DNA of 64,000 nucleotides from Calamus simplicifolius (lineage: Eukaryota; Streptophyta; Magnoliopsida; Arecales; Arecaceae): positions 573,825 to 637,824 of the forward strand of contig UESW01004258.1 in NCBI GenBank assembly GCA_900491605.1, written 5' to 3'. Under the pieces are notes generated by a model, which saw only the letters and a list, made by a program, of their open reading frames with translations, was not told where the DNA came from and did not search any database. The translations under genes were made by a program, and so were the position numbers. This document shows positions 11,290 through 21,918 of the stretch, in pieces (within the stretch, counting starts at the first letter, position 1; every line of letters starts with the position of its first letter).

Positions 11290-11790
11290 ATTTTCTTCAT
11301 ATTTTTCATCATCCACCAACACCTCTACACCAAACCATTGTCACCTCCTTCACAATGCTCCACCACTACTATCGCTAATAGATTTTCATCACACCTACCA
11401 TCCTCCATGCCACCATCATACCTCTGCTATCTATAGCTACTATTACCATTTATACTTCCACTAATTACTCTTTACCACCAACCACCACTATCATAATACC
11501 ACCATCTATAGCACCACCATATTTCTACTAACTACCACCAATACTCCAACTACAATCACCATACCTCCACCACACATACTAGAACAATCCACTATCAACA
11601 CCACCCACCACTATCCACCACTATCACTATACTTACATCACCCACCATCACTACTACCTCCCTTTATAATTTAGCATTACTACCATCACTGTCTCTACCA
11701 TTCATCATCACCGTCATATACTTATTTGTTTCACTATCCCTTCCACTTTCTTCAACCTTTATCATCAACATCTACGACAATCCTTTTTAT
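11290..11790 (+). repeat. G-depleted ACC/ATC-rich degenerate simple repeat
   Basis: Some 500 bases consist mainly of imperfect CCACCA, CCATCA and CACTAC words, with very few G on this strand. It looks like an old (ACC)n-type microsatellite blurred by substitutions. No coding frame holds through it. AT-rich spacer follows to about 12340. Confidence 0.6.
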
Positions 11791-12339
11791 TTTTATTAAA
11801 AATAATTCTTTTATTTTTAATAAATAGATGTGCTTTGTAATTTTTTTATAAGAAAAAATTAAAAAGAAAGATGAAAATGAAAAACAGAGAAGCAAAAAAA
11901 AAATTCTACAACTAAACAAAGCTCAAGATATTTCGTTAGCTAGCTTTCCTTAATAAGTTACATGCTGGAGATGTTTTAGAAAAGCAAGGATGATTCATGA
12001 GTACAAGATGCGTCTTCTTGTGAACGATTTTAAAATTAGCATCTTTAAACTTTGATAAGAGTGGAGTAAAAAAAATACCAACTATAGAAAAAAAAATCTT
12101 CGACAATATTTATTAAATGGAAGGAGTTGAAGGAACTCAACAACCTACCTAAAAAAGAAGTCCTCATCATACTCCACCGTTCCCAAGATTATTAGAAGAT
12201 TTTCTTTATAAGATAACCTTTGTTTGAAAAAATAACTAAATTTTCATAGAAACTTTGTTTTGGTCTTAATATATAAATTTATGCTGGCAAAATTCCCCTC
12301 ACTTTTCCATAATTTTTTTTATTTTTTTTATTTTTTTTT

Positions 12340-12740
12340 GAAAAATGCCATCCATCTTTACTGGCTGAATGCCTCCTCTGCTACTTCCCCGGCAACGTAC
12401 TTCTCCAGCTCAATGCCGCCACCTTTCCAGCCCTTTTTGCCCTTACAACCCAACCCCTCTCCTTACGCTGAAAACCTTTCTCTTCTCCCAACAGCCAAAC
12501 CACCACAGCTATCCGTTCCATGCCATCCAATCCTGTCCCTCTCCGATCACTTCTTGCCTCAAATTCTCCATCTTAACCACGGTCTTGTAGCTGAAGACCA
12601 GCTGCTATTCGACGAAATGCTCAAAACAAGAACTCCAACTTCTTTTATGGGCCATCTTTGAAAATGGAGAACAAGGATTTGACTTCTTGGAATTTTATGA
12701 TATTTCTTTATGTGAATAACTTTCAGTCCAATAAGGCCAC
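12340..12740 (+). pseudogene. PPR-like pseudogene, left part, interrupted by element E1
   Basis: The first part reads as a proline/serine-rich N terminus of the kind seen before PPR arrays. Near 12600 is LLFDEMLKTRTP, and from 12662, in a shifted frame, MENKDLTSWNFMIFLYVNN. These match the pentatricopeptide pattern (LFDEM...; KDL.SWN.MI..YV). At least one frameshift and a stop separate the parts. The reading frame leaves the element insertion at 12740 and resumes at 23116 (FFRELDES). PPR proteins bind organellar RNA. This copy is broken; assignment is from motif spacing only. Confidence 0.5.
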
Positions 12741-13962
12741 TAATGAGGGGTAAAATCATCATTGCATCGATGACCGCACACATCGATAATTAGGTCTAGT
12801 CCAATTCTAACATTCTATCGGCCAGCTGTCAGACCCACTAAGCAGCGAAGCCCGATCGCCCTCAGCGGCGTCAGGTCATCCTGAAAACCACAACCACTCT
12901 ATACCTTGGCAACCCGAGCCATCCATACCTTGGTAACCCAAGCCATTCTCATACCTTGATAAACCGAGCCATCCATACCTCGGTAGCCCGAACCGTTCTC
13001 ATACCTCGGTAGCCCGAGCCATCCCATGGGTCACAATGACAGCATCCGGACTTGGCAATTCGGCCTTTCCCCCGTCCGTCACCTTTTCTCTCTCTTCCGC
13101 ATGATGCCAGCTTCTGTTCGGCCTCGGGCCTGTTCCCCTCGGCCTCGTCACTCGGTGTCAGTCTCGCCCCGGCATCTTTCAAGTCGGCCTCGCCCCGGCA
13201 TCTTTCAAGTTGGCCTCGTCCCGAAATCATCCCGCTCGGCCACAGACACCTCGTCCCGGCCTCGAGCTTCCTCCTCGGCCCCGGAGCTTTCCTCTTCAGC
13301 CCCGGCCTCGGACGACCTCAACCTCGGCGACCTAAGCAGTTTATACCTCGGTAACCCGAGTAACCCCCTTGCCTTAGCCGGACCGAGGCATTCGAATACC
13401 TCTACGGAATCCGGCATGGGAGAATTCGAATTCACTATAACTGAATAAGATTTCAAGCGGGGAATCATACCCAGAAGTGGCCTAGGACCCACAAGAGTGG
13501 CCTAGAACCTACGTAATCGCTGAATCTCAAGGCATCAACCAATTCTCCCAGCCATCGATCCTCTAACTAACAAAATACGGACCCTACTGACCTCATAACA
13601 AACTTGATTCGAATCCATCCTGAATCTTAACAGCTTTCAGACCTCCCCTCGTGACACGCCTAAAGAATCAGGTGATCCCCTATAAATACGGCTGCCCTCC
13701 AATCCCTCAGGTACGCAACTACACACACTCTTGAGAGAGAACACCCATTTAGGGGAGCTATTCTGTGAGAGTCTTCTCCTCACATCTACTTGCTGTGAAT
13801 CTCCACTGACTTGAGCGTCGGAGGATCCTCCGCAAAAGGCAACCCCCCAGCACTCTCTGCGCACGGACTGTCTTATAGGTTCCACCCCGAGACGACGAGA
13901 CCGGTGTCCGGATCAGGAGCCAGAAGCGCACCCGAGTCGGAGAACGAATTTCCATGGAAACA
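12741..13962 (+). repeat. E1 5' LTR
   Basis: Matches 21919-23110 nearly base for base over most of its length. It begins TAATGAGGG, where the 3' LTR has TGATGAGGG, so the canonical TG is mutated here. It contains four ~31-bp units with ACCTTGGTA.CCCGAGCC near 12895-13020, CCTCGGCC-rich sequence, and a TATA box. The end is placed at ...GGAAACA by the following primer-binding site. Confidence 0.8.
13681..13688 (+). promoter_or_regulatory. TATA box of the E1 5' LTR
   Basis: CCCCTATAAATACGGCTGCC is conserved at the same place in the 3' LTR (22839-22846). This would drive the sense gag transcript. Confidence 0.65.
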
Positions 13963-13982
13963 GATGGTGCTAGAGGAAGGGC
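13963..13982 (+). other. E1 primer-binding site region
   Basis: GATGGTGCTAGAGGAAGGG directly follows the LTR. It aligns with GATTGGCGCGCCAGGAAGGG (E3, 40776) and AATTGGCGCACCAGATAGGG (E4, 53117). The primer tRNA was not identified. Confidence 0.5.
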
Positions 13983-14046
13983 CTCAAGTCCTATAAACTT
14001 GTAATCCATGAGATAAGACTCAAAGAACCAGAAAAAGCATCCTCTA

Positions 14047-15716
14047 ATGGCCAATCGGAAAAGAGCTACATCTGAAGCTCAAGATCAGGCCACCTCTCAA
14101 AGGCCTGATCCAATTAGCGGTGTGGTACCTCCACCGCCACGGGCAACTGAAACTCCTTCGCTACCGACAACGACGGGGACCTTGGACCATTTCACTGCTC
14201 TGGTTCAGCAGGTCCAGGCATTGACCCAGCTAGTCCAGAGGCTCCAAGCAACCCCTGGCCCCGCCATCCCTGCTACTCAGCTTCATGAAGAGGTCGCTGC
14301 CCCTGCTCCACCAGCGATCTCTTCCTCCAATCCATCGAAAGCAGCGGATTATCATCACCAGTCCGCAAAAGCGAAGCCAGCACTGCAGCGAGCTAGAGGG
14401 AAGAGCCCGCTCATATCTAGGTGGGTTCGTTCCCCCTTCCCGGTGTCTTTCCAGGACTCGACACTGCTTCTGTCTTCCCATCGCCCGATCCCTCCTACCA
14501 CTCTGGACAAAGGGATCAGGCAGCAAATGCAGACGATGCATCGAGAATGACGTCAGGAGTTAGACGCCGTCAGACAATCCCCTTCGTCCCAGCCGAAAGC
14601 ACAGCAGGGCATCCCCTTCTCCGAGAGGATCATGAGGGAAGTGATTCCCCCTCATGTCAAGCTCCCTACCATCGAGCCGTACCATGGATCCACCGATCCC
14701 GATGACCATCTCAGCAGCTTCAGATCCATCATGATGTTCCACGGGGCATCGGATGTGATCCTGTGTCGAGCCTTCCCCTCCACTCTGAGGGGGTCTGCTC
14801 GAACCTGGTTCGACAGCTTGAAGTCGAGTTCCATTGACTCTTTTGACGAGCTAAGCTGTTTGCTTATCAGCCAATTCGTCAGCAGTCGTCGCCAGCGACG
14901 GAGATCCGATTCCCTCTCCGAGGTCAAGCAGAGAGAGGGGGAATCACTGAAGAATTACCTCGGCCGCTTCAACACGGCCCTCTTAGAAGTCGACCATCTC
15001 AACCACGAGGTGGCCATGTCCGCCCTGGCTGGAGGAGTGTCGAAGGAAGGAGACTTCTACCTGGCTCTGGAGGTGAACTACCCGAAGAGCTTTTGAGACA
15101 TGATGTCCCTGGTGGACAAGTACGCCAGGATTGAAGAATCGAGGAGATCAGCTCGGGCTGAGCAGCTAAAGAAGAAGGAGGCAAAGGGCTTGGACAAGCA
15201 ACGGGACCACCACTGTGCTAGCCCGCCTCGCCACCACAGAGCTCCTCCGCCGCCGCCTCGAGACCGAATCCAAAATCCGGCTCGAAGGTTTGATCGCTAC
15301 ACTCCCCTCACAGCGCCAAGAGCACAGATCCTGATGGAGATCGAGCGGCAAATTCCTTGGCCTCTCCCTCTCCGAGGCAATGCGACTCGGAGGGACCCAA
15401 CAAAGTAATGCCGCTTCCATCGGAATTATGGGCACGATACCAAAGACTGCTGATAGCTCAAAAACGAGATCGAGTAATTAATCCGGCGGGGCAGACTGGA
15501 CCGGTTCAAAGGACCTTCTGAGCCGAACAATGAGGAGAATTGCTAGCCCGAGCCTCGCCAGCTTCCTCCACCAAATCCCCCGGTTATTGGCAGTGTCAAT
15601 GTGATAGCGGCAGTTGGCTCCCCATCTTCTTGGTCAAGCGAGAAGAAAAAATCGCCAAAGAAAGCTCGAGTTGATGAGCTCACTTTCTCTGATGAAGAAC
15701 TTTGGGAGTTGAAGTA
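14047..15716 (+). pseudogene. gag: gag polyprotein of E1, one frame with several stops
   Basis: Gag packages the element RNA into particles. One reading frame runs from ATG 14047 (MANRKRATSEAQ) to the stop at 15714-15716. It has a proline-rich N part, then the retrotransposon gag core (about 14650-15080: LPTIEPYHGSTDPDDHLSSF, then ARTWFDSL and REGESLKNYLGRF). A basic linker and a zinc-knuckle-like CRFHRNYGHDTKDC (15409-15450) follow, and the frame ends with DELTFSDEEL, which in relatives lies just before protease. In-frame stops occur at 14548 (TGA), 15094 (TGA), 15406 (TAA), around 15451 and at two later points. There are no frameshifts, so decay is by point mutation. Confidence 0.75.
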
Positions 15717-15725
15717 ATCAGACCT

Positions 15726-15794
15726 GGCACCTACAATGGGAAATCTATTCCTCGGACATGGAACTCGGATAATTTCTGTGCATATCATCAGTAA
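15726..15794 (+). pseudogene. pol: Last 22 codons of pol (integrase C terminus), left by a large deletion
   Basis: The frame GTYNGKSIPRTWNSDNF...HQ-stop matches the end of E4 pol (ELDGRTIPRTWNVDNLRRSY-Q-stop at 60240-60312). It begins within about 10 bases of the end of the gag/protease linker, in another frame. Protease, RT, both RNase H domains and nearly all integrase were therefore removed in one internal deletion. Confidence 0.7.
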
Positions 15795-15849
15795 AAGTAT
15801 GCTCTTACTAAACTCATTTTGTTCATTGAATTAAATTTAATTCTCAAAG

Positions 15850-17040
15850 ACTCGCAAAATTCTTATAACTCTCCTTGAAAGCTGCAATGAGAAGCAGGTT
15901 TATAAATCCTCGGCCGGACCGAGCGATCTTCGTACCTTGGCCACACAAAGTAAAATATATTTGACAAACCTCGATCGGGCTGAGAGAGCTTCGTACTTTG
16001 GCAACGCCAAGTAAAATATAATCTTGAAGCCCTGGCCAAGTCGGGTGACGGTCTCCGTACCTTGGCAGTGCCAAGTAAAATATAATCTTTTAAATCCTCG
16101 GCTGGGCCGAGCAATCTCTGTACCTTGGCCGCGCCAAGTAAAATATATTGGACAAACCTCAGCCGGACCGAGAGAGCTTCGTACCTTGGCAGCGCTAAGT
16201 AAAATATAATCTTGAAACCTCGGCCAAGCCGAGTGGCGGTCTTCGTACCTTGGCAGTGCCAAGTAAAATATAATTTTGAAGCCCCAGCCAAGCCAGATGA
16301 TGGTCTCTGTACCTTGGTAGCACTAAGTAAAATATAATCTTTTAAATCCTCGGTCGGGCCGAGCAATCTCCGTACCTTGGCTGTGCCAAGTAAAATATAT
16401 TTGACAAACCTCGGTCGGGCCGAGAGAGCTTCGTACCTTAGCAGCGCCAAGTAAAATATAATCTTGAAGCCTCGGCCAAGCCGAGTGACGGTCTCTGTAC
16501 CTTGGCAGCGCCAAGTAAAATATAATCTTTTAAATTCTTGGCCAGGCCAAGCGATATCCGTACCTTGGCCGCGCCAAGTAAAATATATTTGACAAACCTC
16601 GATCGGGCCGAGAGAGCTTCGTATCTTGACAGTGCCAAGTAAAATATAATTTTGAAGCCTCGGCCAAGCCGAATGATGGTCTCCGTACCTTGGCAGCGCC
16701 AAGTAAAATATAATCTTGAAGCCTCGGCCAAACCGAGTGATATATTCCTGAAGCCTCGGCCAAACCGAGTGATATATTTCTGTAGTCTCGGCCAAACCGA
16801 GTGATATATTCCTGAAGCCTCGGCCAAACCGAGTGATGTATTTCTGAAGCCTCGGGCAAATAGAGTGATATGTTTCTAAACAATCTCTAAAGCCTCGGCC
16901 AAACCGAGTGATATGTTTCTAAACAATCTCTGAAGCCTCGGCCAAACCAAGTGATATGTTTCTGGACAATCTCTGAAACCTTGGCCAAACCGAGTGATAT
17001 AGTTCTAAAGCTTCGGCCTGATCCAGTGATTCCTCAAACA
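15850..17040 (+). repeat. E1 satellite: three ~62-bp monomers in higher-order C-A-B arrangement, then ~34-bp units
   Basis: Monomers share TACCTTGGCNG.GCCAAGTAAAAT and differ in their second half. A has TTGACAAACCTCGRYCGGGCC; B has CTTGAAGCCTCGGCCAAGCC; C has CTTTTAAATCCTCGG.CGGG. The order read is C A B C A B B C A B C A B, a ~185-bp higher-order unit. From about 16716 it gives way to ~34-bp units of GAAGCCTCGGCCAAACCGAG plus GTGATAT. The CTCGG...CCGAG core is a near-palindrome. Confidence 0.85.
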
Positions 17041-18503
17041 CTCTGATGCGACTAAGGCATCCTATCATGCTATGGCAGAGGTAAGTAACCTTTCTTCGCT
17101 CACCAGCAAGATTATGCAAGTTATTTATTTTCAAAGAAATACCTACTTCATCCCTTAAATAAGATCATGTTTACCACATGAGTTCACAGGGCCGCCCAAG
17201 CCTCCCTCTGACATAAACAGAGATGAACACTTTCTCCACATAGGACTAAATATCACGTTAACAAAAATAAAGTAGCAAAAGCACTGCTGGACTTATAGAT
17301 TATGCTATGGTCCGAAAAGCATAAAATGAGAGTAGCAACCCTCAACACAATCACATCGAAAAAAGAAACAGATGTTAGAAGAAGAAAGAGTAAGAACTTT
17401 CTTTATTGATGAAAAAATTACAACCTCCTAAGAGGCATTACAAGTGCGTCATAGCACAGAAAATAAAGACAAATGAAATAAAAGCTTGGCTGAGCAGCTT
17501 CGGTCGAGAATTCCTCCCTTGAGGACTGCCTGCTCTTCAGCAGCTTCTCCATCACCCCAACTTTCAAAAGGGAAGCTCAATCTCTCCACTCTCAATGAAA
17601 CATGCGCCATGAAAGCCCTGATGACTCATAGAAAAGAAAAGGCCTCGGGAGATGGCCTAACATAGTCTGCTCCCTACCCTTTTTATAGACAAACAAACCA
17701 AGAGTAGTTATTAAAGAAGGGAGCCCCGAAATTTGAAATGCCCTGGCCACGCTGCCACGTGGTACATCAAAAGAAAAGGGCACTTTCCAAAGCACGCCGA
17801 ATGTGCCTCCCAGGACATGACGGAAGACGAAGATTTTCTTCTAACCTCGAATCAAGAGCCTTAAATGCAGGAAACCAACCGCAGATCCTTGAGATATGGT
17901 CAGGCCTAGGAAATCCCCTTTCAAAAATAACACCGCCCAATGGCGATCGAGTACTTACCGTGTACGTTAAAAAGATCTGTGTTGAAAAAGGCCGACGAGA
18001 TAAATGCCTTAAGCAGAAATGAGGCGTCCTTCGGTAAAGCTGTTTTATACGCCACAGCGAAAGACGTACCAACTTTTTGCTTCGGACAAACCGAGCTATC
18101 TAACCTCGGCCTCAGCCAAGGTATTTGCACCACCCTCGGTCATTTCATGCCGAACCATTTCATGCCTCGGCAAACCAAGTTGGCTTACGTGCACTTAACC
18201 TCGGCCCCGACCGAGGCAAAGTCCGAGTTATATTCCATGGCAAAACCGAACGATTTTATGCATTGGCAAAACCAGTTATATTCCATTGAGCAAAATCTTT
18301 GATTCAGAACCCCCAAGGGCTATCTAACTTAAAAGCGCATTTTGTTTACAATTCGTTTACTATCAAAGGAACTCCCAGTAAAAAGGTCGTTCGAAAAAAC
18401 AATGATCAAAGCGATAAGGCAAAGCAAAAAGAGATTAAAAGATTCATTCATTGAGTCCCAATCAGATTACAAGTTGAAAAAACAAAAAATACATGAGTAA
18501 CCC
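17041..18503. other. E1 internal spacer, no gene seen
   Basis: The sequence between the satellite and the end of the antisense gene holds no recognisable protein on either strand. CTCGG-type repeats reappear at 18100-18250 (e.g. CCTCGGCCCCGACCGAGGC). Confidence 0.5.
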
Positions 18504-21500
18504 TTAAGAATCAGGGTTCGAATCGGTCCCAGAAACCCCCTTAGTAACATCCGGAGGGACTTGACTCGCCTCACCCACCTCGAATGTTGTTGGAAGAGGG
18601 ACCTCGGGTTCCTCGGTAGTAGGGTGAAGGCATTCTTCGATAGCCATAGCCTCTTTGGGGCCCAGGATAGCGTCAAGATCAACGTCTGAAATATCCTTAT
18701 ACTCGGCTTCTTCAGCCCCCGGGGTACGAGTATCAAACAGCTCGGCCTCCAGGAAAGATAAATCCAACTCGGGATACGCTCGAGAGATCTTAGCCCGAGT
18801 TTCCTCCTCGCCGAACCGGAATGCATCGGCACAAGCCTCTCTACGCTCTTCAGAAAACTGAGAAAAACTTTTGTACACCTCCACAGCCGAGGTGATTCGG
18901 TTGTTAGCTTCAGCTAGCTGATTCTCGAGTTCGAGGTTCATTTGGCGACTCGCGGTCAACTCCGCCCTTAGAGCCTTAAATTGCTCCTGCGCCTCGAGCC
19001 CGATTTTGCCCATCTATGAAACATCAGGTCGTTTGAGTCCATGAGCAAAAGAAAAAGGCCGGAAGCAAGTAGATGAGAAGACACTATACCTCTTCCTCTC
19101 GCTGATGTTTCGTAGATGAGAAGACACTATTCATGGACCTTTTCCAGGGCCTTCAATTTGGTCATTTTATTCTGATGGAGACCCTTTTTGAGGTCATTAA
19201 TCCAGGATTGTTTGTCCTTGATTTCCTGCCAAGATTGATCAAGATCGGCGGTGAGCCTAGCAATCTGGTTATGCTGCCATTTCAGCCGATCTTCCGTGTC
19301 AGCAAGTTCCTTATTCAGACCGGCAAGCTGATCCTGCTGCCGCCAGCACTTGTGCTCCTCCTCCTCGAGCCTCCTACTCCAGTTGTTCTTCTCCTTAGCA
19401 TGACTATTCTTTAGCTGATCCCACCTTTTGTTAAAATACAGCTGCATGGCTTTAACTTCGTTGGCAAGCTTAGCCTTAATTTGGGATAACTCCAGGCAAG
19501 CCTTGTCCGATTGTTCGCGGAAACCCTGAAGCTCTTTGACTTGAGCCTCAAGCCAAGAGGCCCTCTCGGCGTTAATTCGGTAAGACTCGCCCGTCTTCTC
19601 AAGGTCCGCCTTAACGGACGCCAAGGCCCTGGAAAGCCGACTGGTCGAATCCACCCTTGCCCGAAGGTCGGTCGCTTCCTTCCTGGCCTAAGCGCAAGCC
19701 CCAGTGGCCAAATTCAAGTGCCAATTCAGCGCCCTCGTAATCAAGGCATTCTGCAGAAAAACACAAATGAGAAACCATGGCCGGACCAACCAACTAAGAA
19801 TTACAACCTCGGTACAATGGCTTACCCGGGAGGAATAGTTTGAAGCAATTTTCATAAGAGTAGCGTTACTAATTTCGGGGAGAAGGTAATCATCCTTTGG
19901 CGCCCTGGACTGACCAAAAGAAGCATTAATAATATCCCCAACTGCAGGCTCATCCGATGAGGAACTTCCCCCCGCACGCACACAGGACAGACCGCATTAA
20001 GGCGGTGAGCATGTCATCCACCTCTGGGCTGTAGACAAGAAAACTCATAGCTAAAGAGCCAGCCTGAGGGACTTCAGCCTGAGGAACAGCCATCCGCTTG
20101 GCTTCCTCCATCAGGACTTTAGCCTGCAGGGACTCGGATGTTTCAGCCCCGGTTGAGGGAACCTCGGCCCGAGCGCCCCCTTCATCCAGTGATTCTTCTT
20201 CTTCTTCCTCTTCCTCTTCGACTATTGCTCCATCTCCGACGGACTCCACCTGAACTTCAATCTCTTTCATGGCATCCCCTGGTATCGTAAGAGAGGGACC
20301 CTCAATAGGAGGCACCTCGACCTCCACCAACCTTTCAACAGGCGGCTCCACTTGAGCTTCGGTAGCCGCCACTGCCTCTTCTGAACCCTCCACCTGAGCA
20401 GGGGCCTCTTCCATGCACAGTGGACTCCCCACTGCTGGTAACTGAAGAACCTCTAGCAGGAGGATCGCCGGACGGACCGGTGACATCTCCTCAGCATCAT
20501 CTGACACGATTACTATTTGGAGAGGGGAAACCTCAGCAGCTCCTCCCGAGCTCCCCTTAATGGTTTCCTCTACTACCTTGCCCCCCTCCGGCAGGGAGGG
20601 CTCATCAATTATGGCTGGTACTTCCGCTTCCTCCCTCTTTGAGATGGAGGAGCGGTGGCCAACGCAGTCTTTCCTTGGCTTCTTTGAGCGGGACCCGAAA
20701 GGATAGACCCTCTTCTCGGACCTGTGCTTGTCCCCGGAGCTGGAGCCCCTGTGACGCTTGCCCAACTCCTTCCTCATTTGGCCCACGAATGCGGACCTCT
20801 CGGCTGAAAACACAATGGATGTTTAGTTAAATAGTAGCGGAATTACATAAACACACTGACCATCAGAGTGAAGACTCACATTAAGGGTCGATAGAGCTAA
20901 GCCCGGCGGCGAAAAGGGCATCCTCTGCTAATAGAGTATTGGCTGATACTTCCTGACCACTGCGAAGGGTCATCAAATATCTCTTCTCCTGCTCACTCAA
21001 CTTCGAGCGCGCCTCCAGATCCTTCACATAGCTCGCCCATCCCCTCGAAAAATCTAAATCGATGTTTCATTCAGCAATGAAAAATCGGGACTTCAACTCT
21101 TTTATCGAAGACAGGTTATCAGAAATCATCTTGAACAACTTCCGGGGACCAATGTAGGGGGCCATTCAGAGCTCCTCCTGGAAACCAGATTATAGCAGAC
21201 TCGGAATATAGGAAGGGTTGCAGTCACCCCAACACGACTGCACATCGAGACGAACCCGATAAGATTGCGCCAGCTATTTGGGGCTACCATTGTTGGACCT
21301 ATGTTGTAAAACCTCATCACCTCCTGTATCAGCGGGTGAAGAGGGAATCGGAGACCTGCCCTCAAACTCTCCTCATAGAAGAAGACTCCACAGCTTAATT
21401 CGGTCGAAACCTGGTGCTCGGCCCTTGGCACCCATAAGGCTACATCCTAAGGAATCCTATAATGGCGACGGATCCTATCCAGGTCGTCAAGGGTTACCTC

Positions 21501-21527
21501 AGAGGCAACATCACCTGAACTCTTCAT
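18504..21527 (-). CDS. Antisense spliced ORF of E1 (putative gypsy-type transposon domain plus coiled coils), decayed
   Basis: Runs opposite to gag in at least four exons. Exon 1 (21527-20880) starts MKSSGDVASEV and has the PF04195-like block FFYEESLRAGLRFPLHPLI...PNSWRNLIGF. Intron GTGAGT...TTTTCAG (20879-20804) leads to exon 2 (20803-19827), with a basic patch and a long acidic EEEEEEE stretch. Intron GTAAGC...CTGCAG (19826-19751) leads to exon 3 (19750 to about 19090), a long coiled coil. A last intron ends TTTCATAG before exon 4 (19013-18504), with an acidic C terminus. Defects: stops near 21450, in late exon 1 and at 19688; frameshifts in exons 1 and 2; a small duplication at the exon 3 end. 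The protein's role in Tat elements is unknown. Exon limits are my reading of splice signals. Confidence 0.65.
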
Positions 21528-21898
21528 ATTGGCTGAGTAAGGGGCAGGATACGAGCAAGCAAGCAAGGGCTCAGATAAAGAATGGAAAATCTCTATAACA
21601 GGGACGAAGAGCATTGCAGAAGGAGCGCCGCCCTAGCCCTCTTTAAATAAACACTTCAGAAGGAAAGCCAAAGACGACAAAACTTTCGATATGGGCGCTA
21701 TAAATAAAGGAGCCCCGCCACGTGGAATTCCCTCTATCGCGGCTTGCTGGAAACGAGGCATTTTCTCCTCAAGCTACGGCGAAAAATGATGACGAAATAG
21801 CGGCCCGTCATTTACGAGGTCATCATTGCTCGCCTTTTCAAATCCTTCAAATAAGTTTATTCCGGAACTCTACTCCCTATATCCGAATTTACACTTCG

Positions 21899-21916
21899 GA
21901 CTAGGGAGTGGGGGCA
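21899..21916 (+). other. E1 polypurine tract
   Basis: GACTAGGGAGTGGGGGCA sits directly before the 3' LTR, where plus-strand priming is expected. Confidence 0.6.
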
Positions 21917-21918
21917 TG

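Noticed and set aside
13026..13492. 140-codon frames in both E1 LTRs (13026-13448 and 22184-22606)
   Set aside because: Found only in LTR DNA, rich in CCTCGGCC repeats, and not followed by any known retroelement domain. The similarity between them only reflects LTR duplication.
15863..16883. 310-codon minus-strand frame with periodic YFTW...QGT peptides
   Set aside because: It coincides exactly with the E1 higher-order satellite. The frame stays open because the ~62-bp units happen to lack stops in that phase.
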